This document shows positions 1 to 8,878 of a DNA stretch of 64,000 nucleotides, one piece after another. This DNA is from CAYOZL01 sp964408435 (lineage in GTDB: Bacteria; Bdellovibrionota_C; UBA2361; SZUA-149; CAYOZL01). The stretch's first letter is position 1, and the number at the start of each line of letters is the position of its first letter. The DNA lies in NCBI GenBank assembly GCA_964408435.1, contig CAYOZL010000003.1, positions 1-64,000 on the forward strand. The letters are read 5' to 3'. Below the pieces are notes generated by a model that saw only the letters and a list, made by a program, of their open reading frames with translations, was not told the DNA's origin and made no database searches. Both the position numbers and the translations under genes were made by a program.

Positions 1-1
1 A

Positions 2-1249
2 ATTAGCATAATTTTTATTTTCTTTATTTTAGCTTCCATTTTTTACGGAGGAGCAAATGGAAAAATGAAAGAAGTTACTGATGCTAGCTTTACTGCAGCA
101 AAATCAGCAGTAAATCTTTCAATTGGTCTAATTGGAATTATGGCTCTTTGGTTAGGGCTAATGAGAATTCTAGAAGCAGGCGGATTAATTCTTTCAATTG
201 CTAGAGGCTTAAAACCAATTATGTCTTGGCTCTTTCCAGAAGTTCCAATTAATCACCCTGCAATGGGTGCAATGATTTTAAATATTTCTGCTAACATGCT
301 TGGCCTAGGAAACGCCGCAACTCCTTTTGGCTTAAAAGCAATGAAAGAATTAGACAAGCTTAATCCAGTAAAAGGAACAGCAAGTAATGCAATGTGTTTA
401 TTTCTTGCGATTAACACTTCTAGTATTGCCTTATTACCGCTTGGAGTAATAGGTGTTAGAGCTGCTGCAGGAGCTAGCTCACCTGAAGCTATTTGGATTC
501 CTTCAACTATTGCCACTCTTTGCTCTACATTAGTTGCAGTTTTTGCTGCAAAATTTTTTGCGACAAAAGAAGAAAGAACTAACAAAGACCTGAATAAAGA
601 AGAAGTAGAGATCGATAACGAGATAAATGAAAACTATGAAAAATTTCTTAAAAAACCAAACATCATTGAAAAACAATTTGTTCTAATCTCTGTAGCTTCA
701 TTAGTTTTATGTTTTTTTATTAGCAAAAGCTCGATTAGCGACTTACCTACATGGCTTCTACCTACTTTAATGCTTCTAATTGTAAGTTACGGTGTTAGCA
801 GAGGAGTTAAAATTTACGAAGCTGTTACAGATGGTGCAAAACAAGGCTTTGATTTAGCAATTAGAATAATTCCTTTTCTAGTTGTAATACTTGTTGCAAT
901 TGGAATGTTTAGAGCATCTGGTGCAATGCAGTTTGGCGCTAAAATTTTAAATCCTCTTACTTCATTAATCTGGATGCCTGCAGAAGTTCTACCTATGGCA
1001 ATTGTTAGGCCATTATCAGGAACAGGTGCTTTTGGAGTAATGAGCGAGATTATTAACAATGCTCCTGATTCATACTCTTCTTATTTAGCTTCAGTGATTA
1101 TGGGAAGCACTGAGACTACTTTTTACGTGCTAGCTGTTTACTTTGGCTCTGTTGGAATTACAAAAGTTAGGCATGCCGTAGTTGCTGCTATCTTAGCTGA
1201 TATTACTGGGGTAGTAGCTTCTTGTTTTCTAACTAAAATTTTTTATTAA
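2..1249 (+). CDS. Nucleoside-recognition (Gate) domain membrane protein, SpmA/SpmB-like fusion, 5' truncated
   Basis: The frame is open to the left edge. The residues before the first in-window ATG (position 65) are hydrophobic and continue into MKEVTDASFTAAKSAVNL, which matches the start of SpmA-type Gate proteins, so the true start lies upstream. The protein is a multi-spanning membrane protein with two similar halves, each holding a Gate-like segment (ISANMLGLGNAATPFGLKA near residue 75 of the ATG form; LSGTGAFGVMSEII near residue 315). This is the SpmA plus SpmB fusion seen in many bacteria. The domain is thought to act in transport or gating of nucleosides or related solutes; the substrate is unknown. 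Family call is good, function is inferred. Confidence 0.8.
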   Translation: MSIIFIFFILASIFYGGANGKMKEVTDASFTAAKSAVNLSIGLIGIMALWLGLMRILEAGGLILSIARGLKPIMSWLFPEVPINHPAMGAMILNISANMLGLGNAATPFGLKAMKELDKLNPVKGTASNAMCLFLAINTSSIALLPLGVIGVRAAAGASSPEAIWIPSTIATLCSTLVAVFAAKFFATKEERTNKDLNKEEVEIDNEINENYEKFLKKPNIIEKQFVLISVASLVLCFFISKSSISDLPTWLLPTLMLLIVSYGVSRGVKIYEAVTDGAKQGFDLAIRIIPFLVVILVAIGMFRASGAMQFGAKILNPLTSLIWMPAEVLPMAIVRPLSGTGAFGVMSEIINNAPDSYSSYLASVIMGSTETTFYVLAVYFGSVGITKVRHAVVAAILADITGVVASCFLTKIFY

Positions 1250-1336
1250 AGAGCAATATCACCACTACTTGTTTTACCTATCAAAAAACTATAGTTTCTT
1301 AGCTCGCCCTTTGACATTCTTTGTTTAAGTAAAAAA

Positions 1337-1374
1337 TTAACACCTAGCTTTTCATTTCATTAAAGCAAGGTGTT
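1337..1374. promoter_or_regulatory. Hairpin in the leader of the MFS gene
   Basis: Arms of 14 bases at 1337-1350 and 1361-1374 are complementary except for one A-A position, with a 10-base loop. The hairpin ends 55 bases before the MFS start codon. No T-run follows it on the + strand, so it is not a clear terminator. It may be a 5' UTR structure. The rest of the 1250-1429 gap shows nothing else recognisable. Confidence 0.45.
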
Positions 1375-1429
1375 AGACCGTTAAGGTTTTTCATCTTGTG
1401 AGTCCGATTCCTCCTCTTACGAGAGACCC

Positions 1430-2656
1430 ATGTTTATTTTCAAGGATGACTTCCCCTTTGACCCTAGAAAAGTCATAAAACGCTACTACTTAGTAATTTC
1501 TATGTTAGTTGGGCTGACCTATGCAGTAACTTTGCCTGGGCAATCATCTGGAATAATGTTGTTTGTTTCAGGCTTAAAAGAAGCATCTAAATTTAACGAC
1601 ATGACAATTGGCGTTATGTTTCTGATTGCAACAATTTTAACCGGAGCAGTCTTAAGCTTCTTTGGCAATATTCAAGATAGAATTGGAGAACGTAAATACA
1701 TAAGCTTTGTATGCATTGCAATTGTAATCTTACTACTTCTTATTGCTTCTTCTAAGAAACTAATAACGCCAGGAAATAATGTCTTTAACTTTTTTCTTAT
1801 TACTTCAATGTTCTTTTCACTAAGATCTATTGTCCAAGGCTGTTTACACGGTTGTGGGGCAAAACTCTTAGCCAAGTGGTTTGTCAAACGTGGCCTTGTA
1901 AGTATTCCAATTTGCATAATTTTTAGTGTCTTTTGGAGTTTCGCACTACCTGAGATCTTCAATATAATTAAGAGCAGCTCCTGGGAAGCGGCATACCAAA
2001 AAATGGCACAGTTTTTTTGTTTCGTTGGGCTAATTTTTTGGCTTTTGTATCGAGATGCTCCAGAAAAAAAGAAATTATCAGATACAGGTATGACACTAAA
2101 GGAAGCAAAGAAAGTAAGAATGCTTTGGTTAGTAAGTTTAACATTCGCTATTGCCACCTTAGCTTCAACAGGAACTTTCATACATATGGCGGCACTATTT
2201 GAAAGCGCTGGCAAAAATGAATCAGAACTAATTGAGGTAGTGCAGTGGATGTTTTCTTCAACATTAGCATGGTTGCTAATCCTAGGACCAATCAGTGATA
2301 AGTTGAATGTAAAAATGGTACTGATTTGCGTGTTTCTCACTGCTAGCTGTACGGCTTTAGGTATCGCTTTTATTCAGAGCTATTTTGCTAAGTTTCTATT
2401 AATAGCAGGACTTGGTGGAACAGCTGCTACGTATACAATTGCATTTTCCATAGTCTGGCCAAAGATTTTTGGCACTGCACACCTTGCTGAAATTACTGGA
2501 TATGGAAGTAGAGTAATTTTATGCTTTAGTGGGTTCTCACCTTTTTGCTTTGAAATCGTTAAAACGATAACAGGAAGTTACTCAGGGATGGGGTACCTCA
2601 TTCTAATGCTTATTGGCATCAATTCATTTTTTATACTTACTAATAAAACACAATAA
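1430..2656 (+). CDS. Major facilitator superfamily transporter
   Basis: A 408-residue protein of about 12 hydrophobic segments in two six-helix halves joined by a charged loop near residues 205-225 (DAPEKKKLSDTGMTLKEAKK). Helix 2-3 carries GNIQDRIGERKYI, resembling the MFS loop signature, and GPISDKLNVK is the matching loop of the second half. It sits in the inner membrane; the substrate cannot be read from sequence. The gene stands alone, downstream of a leader hairpin and convergent with mnmC (12 bases between stops). A long antisense frame inside it is a shadow. Confidence 0.8.
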   Translation: MFIFKDDFPFDPRKVIKRYYLVISMLVGLTYAVTLPGQSSGIMLFVSGLKEASKFNDMTIGVMFLIATILTGAVLSFFGNIQDRIGERKYISFVCIAIVILLLLIASSKKLITPGNNVFNFFLITSMFFSLRSIVQGCLHGCGAKLLAKWFVKRGLVSIPICIIFSVFWSFALPEIFNIIKSSSWEAAYQKMAQFFCFVGLIFWLLYRDAPEKKKLSDTGMTLKEAKKVRMLWLVSLTFAIATLASTGTFIHMAALFESAGKNESELIEVVQWMFSSTLAWLLILGPISDKLNVKMVLICVFLTASCTALGIAFIQSYFAKFLLIAGLGGTAATYTIAFSIVWPKIFGTAHLAEITGYGSRVILCFSGFSPFCFEIVKTITGSYSGMGYLILMLIGINSFFILTNKTQ

Positions 2657-2668
2657 GGTTCTACGGTC

Positions 2669-4414
2669 TTACGCCTCACTTAATAATCTACTAACTAAAT
2701 CTTCTGCACACTCACTTGAACTGATTAACCCCCTTGAACCATGCGCAACGTTGAGAAACACCCCTGACTCAATTTCACTAACTATTGGCATTCTATCTTT
2801 TGTAGTAGTTCTTATACCGACTCTATAATCAACAGCTTCAAGGTTTCCTAAGTCTGCAACATTAGATTGTAGCTTAAAAATTAAATCTTTTGTTTGTTCG
2901 CTATTCTCTTCCATTGAAAGACTATCATGATCGTAGCTTGCACCTATTAAATGCATGCCATTTTGTTCAGGCATTATATAACCTTGATGACAAAATACAT
3001 GTTTTAGTTTTGATAGCTTCGGATTTGATTTAACAAAAGCTAGCTGCCCTCTGTTAACATTAATCTCTAAATTTGGATAAAATTCCTTTGCTTCAAAAGC
3101 ATTTGCTATAATTATTTTTTCATAACTACCTAGAAGTTCCTTCTCTTTAGAGTATAAATTAAAGCTATCTTGGCTTCTCTCAAAACTAGTTACTTTTTTA
3201 TTTAATATTAAATTTGTTTTACCCAGCGTGCCTTTTTTAAGGGCAAACTCACAATATTTTTTTGGATCAATCCAACCAGAATTAGGAAAATGAAAACCAT
3301 TTTTATTAACTTTAAAACCTAAGAGCTTAGATAACTCTTCAGCATTTAAAGCTCTAGCGAAACTCTCATCAAAATTTAAATCTTTAAAATTTGAAAAAGC
3401 TTTTTCCTGAGTTTTACCAATTGCCAACCTAATAACACCTGCCTTTGAAGAGGAGTGCTGAGAAAAAAAATCTTTCCCATCTAGTATTCTCCTAACTAAA
3501 CCATGTGCATTTAAAAAGAATTCACTCCTTTGATTATGCTCAGCTGAGAGGTAAGGCATCATCACACCAGCTGCAGCTCCTGAAGACTGTGACGCTATAG
3601 AATTGTTCTTTTCAAACACATCACACACAATGCCTCTTTGAGACAAAGATAAAGCTGTTAAACTCCCCGCAAGCCCTGCTCCTATAATTGCAACTTTCTC
3701 AGGAATTTTAATCTTAGTTCTATTTCCTGGAAATTTTCCAACAATCATTTCTCTTTTTTTTCCAAAACCTTTTTTCAAACTAATTTCAAAGCCTGCAGAT
3801 TTAAGACCATCTTTAACAATTCTTGCTGCTGAGAAAGTTGCAACACTTGCTCCTTTATTTGATTTCTCAGATATATTTTTAAAAATATTATCACTCCACA
3901 TCTCAGGATTCTTTGATGGAGCAAAACCATCTAGATACCAAGTATCGATATTTGGATTTAACCTGTGAAGATAATCATTTGCATCTCCGTAACAAAGATT
4001 TAGAAAAACTTTATACTCTGGGAAATTAACTCTATGGAAACCTGGAAAATTATCTGGCAAGTTATTAACTAACTTTTCTCTAATCTCTTTTAGTTCAAGC
4101 CACATACTTAAGGCTTTATTAATTACTGAAGATTCTAATGGATGCTTTTCAAATGAGTAATAGTTTAGAATTCCCTTATTTTTAGAGTTAAGCCAGTGAT
4201 GAGCTGTATTTATAAAATTAAGACCTGTTCCAAAGCCTAATTCAGCGATGTTATAAACTTCAGTCTCTCTCCAACGACTTGCTAAGTCATTTGAATCAAT
4301 AAAGACATATGAACTTTCATTTAAGCCATTTTCTTTAGAAAAGTAGATATCACCGAAATCCTCATTCTCAGGAGTATTATTCTCTTTCCAAGATATATTA
4401 GCCTTTTTAAGCAT
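2669..4414 (-). CDS. mnmC: tRNA 5-methylaminomethyl-2-thiouridine biosynthesis bifunctional protein MnmC
   Basis: Makes the last two steps of mnm5s2U at the tRNA wobble position: FAD-dependent removal of carboxymethyl, then SAM-dependent methylation. The N-terminal methyltransferase half shows GFGTGLNF near residue 60 and YLDGFAPSKNPEMW near 165. The C-terminal oxidase half begins at the dinucleotide-binding motif VAIIGAGLAGSLTAL near 242 and ends with RTTTKDRMPIVSE. At 581 residues it is somewhat shorter than E. coli MnmC (668) but both domains are complete. It is divergent from srkA, 36 bases away. TATAAA lies only 5 bases before the ATG, with no Shine-Dalgarno, which suggests leaderless expression. 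Confidence 0.95.
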   Translation of the reverse strand: MLKKANISWKENNTPENEDFGDIYFSKENGLNESSYVFIDSNDLASRWRETEVYNIAELGFGTGLNFINTAHHWLNSKNKGILNYYSFEKHPLESSVINKALSMWLELKEIREKLVNNLPDNFPGFHRVNFPEYKVFLNLCYGDANDYLHRLNPNIDTWYLDGFAPSKNPEMWSDNIFKNISEKSNKGASVATFSAARIVKDGLKSAGFEISLKKGFGKKREMIVGKFPGNRTKIKIPEKVAIIGAGLAGSLTALSLSQRGIVCDVFEKNNSIASQSSGAAAGVMMPYLSAEHNQRSEFFLNAHGLVRRILDGKDFFSQHSSSKAGVIRLAIGKTQEKAFSNFKDLNFDESFARALNAEELSKLLGFKVNKNGFHFPNSGWIDPKKYCEFALKKGTLGKTNLILNKKVTSFERSQDSFNLYSKEKELLGSYEKIIIANAFEAKEFYPNLEINVNRGQLAFVKSNPKLSKLKHVFCHQGYIMPEQNGMHLIGASYDHDSLSMEENSEQTKDLIFKLQSNVADLGNLEAVDYRVGIRTTTKDRMPIVSEIESGVFLNVAHGSRGLISSSECAEDLVSRLLSEA

Positions 4415-4450
4415 GGCTATTTATAGCAAATTCTAATATTTTGTCTCTCT

Positions 4451-5440
4451 ATGACTGAACTATCCACATGGGGTGAAAAAACTAAATTCTTTTATGAATT
4501 AACCCCCGACATCATTCTTAATACTGTTGAAAAGCATGGATACACCTGCACAGGTAGATGCAATGGATTAAACAGTATGGAAAATAGAGTTTATGAAATA
4601 GAAATAGACTCCAATTCAAATATAAGGGCAGACCATTTTATTATAGTAAAATTTTATAGACCAGGTAGATGGACAAAAGAACAAATACAAGAAGAGCATG
4701 ATTTTCTTTTTGGTTTAAAAGAAGTTGATATTCCTGGAGTCGCTCCTATTAAAACAGATGGCATTTCTGTTTTTGAGCTAAAAGATTTAAAAATATACTA
4801 TTCTATATTTCCTAAAATTATGGGTAGAAACCCACAAGAGTTAATAGAAGAACAGCTTTCTATAGTTGGAAGACTTCTAGCTAGAATGCATAACGTAGGA
4901 CAGGAGCTAAATGCAAAACATAGAATTAAACTAACTCCTGATACATACGGCAGACAAAGTTTAAAACATATAGAAAATGTAATTCCAGATAATGTTAGAG
5001 ATAGATATTTAGATATAGCAGAAGAAATTTGTGATATCTCCTCAGAGCTCTTTCAAAAATACCCATCACAATTAGTCCACGGCGATTGTCATTTTGGTAA
5101 TCTTTTATTATCTGATGAAGGATTTTTCTGGGTTGATTTTGATGATTGTGTAATTGCGCCACCAGTTCAGGATTTATGGCTACTATTTCCAGGCAGGGAT
5201 GATTACTCTGAAGAACAGCTAGAAACCTTAATTAAAGCTTATGAGGAAATGAGGGCTTTTGACTGGGATTCATTGGAGCTAATTGAATCGCTAAGGTCTC
5301 TTAGGATGATTCACTTTACCGCATGGATATCTAAAAGATGGGATGACCCAGCATTTAAAAGAGCGTTTGTAGAGTTTGGAACTCCTAAATATTGGAATGA
5401 GCAAATCTTCTTATTGCATGAGCAGTTAGAGTTTATTTAG
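4451..5440 (+). CDS. srkA: Stress response Ser/Thr protein kinase SrkA (YihE/RdoA)
   Basis: A 329-residue aminoglycoside-phosphotransferase-fold kinase. The catalytic loop LVHGDCHFGNLL and the metal-binding WVDFDDC are present, followed by the family-typical C-terminal W/D-rich segment (WISKRWDDPAF). In E. coli the protein counters stress-induced death as a cytoplasmic Ser/Thr kinase. Length matches the family. It is transcribed away from mnmC and ends just before a CACAGAG-rich repeat tract. The start has no evident Shine-Dalgarno sequence. Confidence 0.92.
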   Translation: MTELSTWGEKTKFFYELTPDIILNTVEKHGYTCTGRCNGLNSMENRVYEIEIDSNSNIRADHFIIVKFYRPGRWTKEQIQEEHDFLFGLKEVDIPGVAPIKTDGISVFELKDLKIYYSIFPKIMGRNPQELIEEQLSIVGRLLARMHNVGQELNAKHRIKLTPDTYGRQSLKHIENVIPDNVRDRYLDIAEEICDISSELFQKYPSQLVHGDCHFGNLLLSDEGFFWVDFDDCVIAPPVQDLWLLFPGRDDYSEEQLETLIKAYEEMRAFDWDSLELIESLRSLRMIHFTAWISKRWDDPAFKRAFVEFGTPKYWNEQIFLLHEQLEFI

Positions 5441-5482
5441 CCAACACAAAGAACTCAGAGCACAAAGAGACACAGAGAAAGA
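5441..5482. repeat. CACAAAG/CACAGAG-rich intergenic tract
   Basis: The whole gap between the convergent srkA and lipoprotein genes is a purine-rich tract of CACAAAG-, CTCAGAG- and CACAGAG-like words. Similar tracts occur at 57953-57995, 62816-62900 and 20613-20625, always between genes. No hairpin terminator is visible here. Confidence 0.45.
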
Positions 5483-5484
5483 TT

Positions 5485-6063
5485 TTATCTTTTTCTACCT
5501 TCGTTATTTCTTCTAATTGTTCTGCTGCTTCTTCCTATAGACGAATTTCTATTGAAGCTAAAGTTACTGCCTTTTAATCTTGCTCTGACAAACTCTACGA
5601 AATCTTTTGTATAGTTTCGAACGAATTGATTTGCTTCTCTCTCACTTCTTGGAATTTGATTTGCAATTTGTCTAGCTGATCTTTTTAAATCTGACTTTGC
5701 AGAGTCGTATTGCTTTTTAGTATCTTCAATTGTTGCTTTAGTTTGTTTGTAAGTTCTATTTACTTCGTTTAGAGAATCTCCTAATCCGGAAAGTCCTATA
5801 TCATCTAAACTATCAAATCCTAAATCCTTTGCTGTTTTTACTAGGGAGTTTGTTGAGTTAATTCTACTGGTAGTTCTAGGGAGAGCTCTAGCTTTGTTGC
5901 TAAATTGAGAGCTACCAAATCCTTTTTTTGAACCAAAATCAAAACCCGAAATACTTTTAGTCGCTTCAGCTACTGCATTATTAATTTTTGCAGACCTCTG
6001 ATTAAGCTTGTCAGTGTCACAAGAAGTGAGAAAAAAAATAGATATTATTAGTATTATACGCAT
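5485..6063 (-). CDS. Putative lipoprotein of unknown function
   Basis: A 192-residue protein starting MRIILIISIFFLTSC: a short hydrophobic signal ending in a lipobox with the lipidated Cys at residue 15. The rest is Ser/Arg/Asn-rich. It has a central predicted coiled coil (TYKQTKATIEDTKKQYDSAK and on, residues 100-145) and a very basic tail ending RRNNEGRKR. No family recognised. It is a single gene between convergent srkA and a divergent Cys-rich gene. A TATAAT-like box lies about 15 bases upstream. The basic tail could bind nucleic acid or acidic envelope polymers; this is a guess. Confidence 0.7.
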   Translation of the reverse strand: MRIILIISIFFLTSCDTDKLNQRSAKINNAVAEATKSISGFDFGSKKGFGSSQFSNKARALPRTTSRINSTNSLVKTAKDLGFDSLDDIGLSGLGDSLNEVNRTYKQTKATIEDTKKQYDSAKSDLKRSARQIANQIPRSEREANQFVRNYTKDFVEFVRARLKGSNFSFNRNSSIGRSSRTIRRNNEGRKR

Positions 6064-6200
6064 ATTAGTATTGTGATTATATTATCATGCTTTGTGCACT
6101 ATAATCTAGAATGCATGAAAATTGGCAATAAAACTGCTTTCTAGCTCCCAAAAAGACTCATTGCTTGAATAAGAGGTGTTTAAGCTTTAACTTAATAAGG

Positions 6201-7718
6201 ATGAAAAGTACTAGAGTAAACTGCAAGGACTGTAATAAAGAATTTAATATCAACTTTTTTGAAATTAAATTTTTATCTAAACTTTCTCCAAAAATAAATG
6301 AAAAGATAGAAAACCTACCTCTCCCTAAACAATGCCCAGGTTGCAGAGAAAAAAACAGAATAGCATTTAGAAATGAATTTAATTTTTTTAAAAGAAAATG
6401 TTCGTTAACTAAAAAAACAATAGTTTCAATCTACCCAGAAGATACGGAATTTCCAGTCTATGACCAAAAAGTTTGGTGGTCTGATGATTTCGATCCTTAT
6501 GAATATGGGAAAGATTTTGACTTTAGCAAAACTTTTTTTGAGCAGTACAATGAATTAAATAAAAGAGTTCCTAAATTTGCTATTGGAAATGCAAAAAGCG
6601 AAAACTCTGAATACACTAACTATTCAGCAGAGAATAGGAATTGCTATATTTGTGCAGGCTCTTCTTTCAATGAAAATTGTTATTACTGCTCAAGAGTTAC
6701 AAACTCAAAGTATGTTTGTGACTCTTATAGTTTAGATAAATGTGAATATTGTTATTTTTGTGCAAGTTCTAGCACTCTTTACGGCAGTGCATATTCAATT
6801 AACTGCCAAAGCTCTTCTAACTTATTTCTCTGTGATAACTGTGTTGGTTGCAAAGATTGTTTTGGGTGCACAGATTTAAATGGTTCTCAGTATTGCATTT
6901 TCAACCAACAGCTAAGTAAAGAAGATTACATAAATAAAAGAAAAGAATTACTAGAACAGTTTAATCGAAACGAATTAAATATAAGCGAGCTAAGATCTAA
7001 AAGAGAAAAATATATTGTTGCCTGTGAAGATTGCAGTGGCAATCAATTAATGAATAGTAAAAATTGTAAAAGCTGTTTTGGGCTTAAAGAAAGTGAAGAT
7101 TGCTTAAATGTGGGTTGCGGCACTATGGATAAAGACTGCTTAGATAGTAGCTTTATGGATAAGTGCGAGCTTATGTATTATTCAACAAATCTAATTGGAG
7201 ACTATAGAGTACTTTTTGCTGCTCATGTTTGGTACACGAATGACAGCATGTATGTAATGAATTCTTTTAATTCTGATAACATTTTTGCTTGTTCTGGAAT
7301 TAAAAGAGGGCAGTATTCAATATTAAATAAACGCTATAGCAAGTCTGACTATCATAAACTTGCTAGTAAGATTATTGCTCATATGAAAGAAACTGGTGAG
7401 TGGGGAAGTTATTTTCCCTTAAAACTATCTCCTTTTGCATACAACAGCACAGTTGCAAATGATTACTACCCTATGAGCAAAGAAGAGATACTTAATGCAG
7501 GCCTTAAGTATCAGGAGATAGAGAACACTAAGTCTAATTCTGATTTAAAAAAATGTGTGGTCTCAGGAAAAAACTTTAAAGTAAGCGAACATGAATTAGA
7601 AATATGTAATTTCTTTGAAATCAACCCGCCTAATAAATGCTACGATGTTAGAAGAAATGAGTTGTTAGCAAATTTTAAGCAAGCACTATCTAATTATACA
7701 CTGCCAAACTATGCTTAA
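6201..7718 (+). CDS. Large cysteine-rich zinc-ribbon-like protein
   Basis: About 505 residues with 32 cysteines, mostly in CxxC and CxxxxC pairs. An N-terminal CKDC...CPGC zinc ribbon is followed by a long middle of repeated C-x-x-C and N-C-Y segments (residues 145-330, for example ENCYYCSRVTNSKYVC and CVGCKDCFGC), which looks like a solenoid of short Cys-bearing repeats. The frame opens at a TTG at 6165, but the ATG at 6201 puts the first ribbon near the N terminus and follows AAGG. Similar Cys-rich proteins of unknown role are, from memory, common in Patescibacteria, so transfer is possible. No signal peptide, so probably cytoplasmic and metal binding. Confidence 0.72.
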   Translation: MKSTRVNCKDCNKEFNINFFEIKFLSKLSPKINEKIENLPLPKQCPGCREKNRIAFRNEFNFFKRKCSLTKKTIVSIYPEDTEFPVYDQKVWWSDDFDPYEYGKDFDFSKTFFEQYNELNKRVPKFAIGNAKSENSEYTNYSAENRNCYICAGSSFNENCYYCSRVTNSKYVCDSYSLDKCEYCYFCASSSTLYGSAYSINCQSSSNLFLCDNCVGCKDCFGCTDLNGSQYCIFNQQLSKEDYINKRKELLEQFNRNELNISELRSKREKYIVACEDCSGNQLMNSKNCKSCFGLKESEDCLNVGCGTMDKDCLDSSFMDKCELMYYSTNLIGDYRVLFAAHVWYTNDSMYVMNSFNSDNIFACSGIKRGQYSILNKRYSKSDYHKLASKIIAHMKETGEWGSYFPLKLSPFAYNSTVANDYYPMSKEEILNAGLKYQEIENTKSNSDLKKCVVSGKNFKVSEHELEICNFFEINPPNKCYDVRRNELLANFKQALSNYTLPNYA

Positions 7719-7762
7719 CCAAAACACTCACTCTACATAGTAAAAATACTTTCTTAGATTTT

Positions 7763-8353
7763 CTACTTTTTCTCTCTTAACTTTTCTATAAGGCCTGAAA
7801 TACCATCTTTATCTACAATCGACCCAAACTCTCTTCTATAGTTAGTTACCAGACCAATGTTTTCGATAATTACATCATAAACTTTCCAAGCATCTTTTTT
7901 AACTCTTAAACGATAATCAATTGTTGCTTCTTGACCATCATAATCAACAAGTGTTTTAACTACAGATGTTTTAGGACTAGTGCTTTGTTCAGAATCAACT
8001 TTAAAGCTACTTTTTTCTACATTCTCTCTAATTTTTTTAATATAATTTGTAGCCAACAAGTCACTGAAAAGATCTACAAACTCAAGCCTTTGAGATTCAC
8101 TGGCGTGCTTCCATTTAGCTCCAAGACTTCTTCTAGACATTTCTCTAAAATCAAAAAGAGGACTAATTACAGTAAAAAGTTTTTTATCAATTTGTTTATC
8201 AGTTAACTTACCTTTGTTCTGCTCAACAACTCTTTTAATTTCATCAACTGTTGTTCTTACTGTATTAGATGCTTTATCTAATGCGAAACTAGGAGTGACA
8301 GTAAGAAAACTAACACCACAAATAAAAAGAAATATTAAAGTTTTTTTAATCAT
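7763..8353 (-). CDS. mlaC: Phospholipid-transport periplasmic protein MlaC
   Basis: Periplasmic lipid shuttle of the Mla system, carrying phospholipid between the outer membrane and the inner-membrane MlaFED complex. The start chosen is the ATG at 8353, preceded by AAGGG at an 8-base spacing, giving the signal peptide MIKKTLIFLFICGVSFLTV ending ...PSFA. The longer frame from 8383 overlaps the mlaD stop and would bury the signal. The mature part is of MlaC/Ttg2D type (FDFREMSRRSLGAKWKHAS; DYRLRVKKDAWKVYDV). It is the last gene of rlmE-mlaE-mlaF-mlaD-mlaC. Confidence 0.92.
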   Translation of the reverse strand: MIKKTLIFLFICGVSFLTVTPSFALDKASNTVRTTVDEIKRVVEQNKGKLTDKQIDKKLFTVISPLFDFREMSRRSLGAKWKHASESQRLEFVDLFSDLLATNYIKKIRENVEKSSFKVDSEQSTSPKTSVVKTLVDYDGQEATIDYRLRVKKDAWKVYDVIIENIGLVTNYRREFGSIVDKDGISGLIEKLREKK

Positions 8354-8375
8354 TGTTTCTACCCTTTTGTAAAAT

Positions 8376-8849
8376 CTACTCATCCTTATTCATACTATGA
8401 ACAAACTTACCTACTAATTCTTCAAACTCTATTGCTGACTCTGTATCAATTATATAACTACCGTCAGTTAATAATTCTTCTGCTCCACCAGGAGAGATTT
8501 TAATATACTTATCCCCGATTATTCCTTTCGTTCTAATCTGAGCGATATCGTCTTCTCTAAGCTCTTTATCTTTATCAATATTTAGACGCACTAAGGCTTG
8601 AATATCATCTAGTAAAATTTCTTTTACACTACCGATTTTAACTCCTGCTATTTCCACTGGAGCACCGTTTTTTAAACCTGCGATATTACTAAACTTAGCT
8701 ACTACTTCGTAACTATTTGAATTGCTTAGTCTAATACCAGCGATATTAAAACAAAGGTAAGAAAAACAGATACACCCAATAATTGAGAAAACCCCAACCC
8801 AGAACTCTGTTAAATATGATTTTCTTGGTAATTCTACTTTATCTGCCAT
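8376..8849 (-). CDS. mlaD: Phospholipid-transport MCE-domain protein MlaD
   Basis: A 157-residue protein with one N-terminal membrane helix (residues 14-34) and a single MCE domain (YEVVAKFSNIAGLKNGAPVE, then VKIGSV and GDKYIKISPGG). MlaD forms a hexameric ring in the periplasm on top of the MlaFE transporter and channels phospholipids. Length fits the E. coli-type protein. It lies between mlaF and mlaC with 29- and 22-base gaps (using the chosen mlaC start), consistent with one transcript. Confidence 0.95.
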   Translation of the reverse strand: MADKVELPRKSYLTEFWVGVFSIIGCICFSYLCFNIAGIRLSNSNSYEVVAKFSNIAGLKNGAPVEIAGVKIGSVKEILLDDIQALVRLNIDKDKELREDDIAQIRTKGIIGDKYIKISPGGAEELLTDGSYIIDTESAIEFEELVGKFVHSMNKDE

Positions 8850-8878
8850 TTGTTTCTCTCTTCTGTTTTTAAGCTCGC

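Noticed and set aside
1672..2340. 222-codon minus-strand open frame opposite the MFS gene
   Set aside because: It is the shadow of a clear 12-helix transporter; the translation has no family features and no ribosome site.
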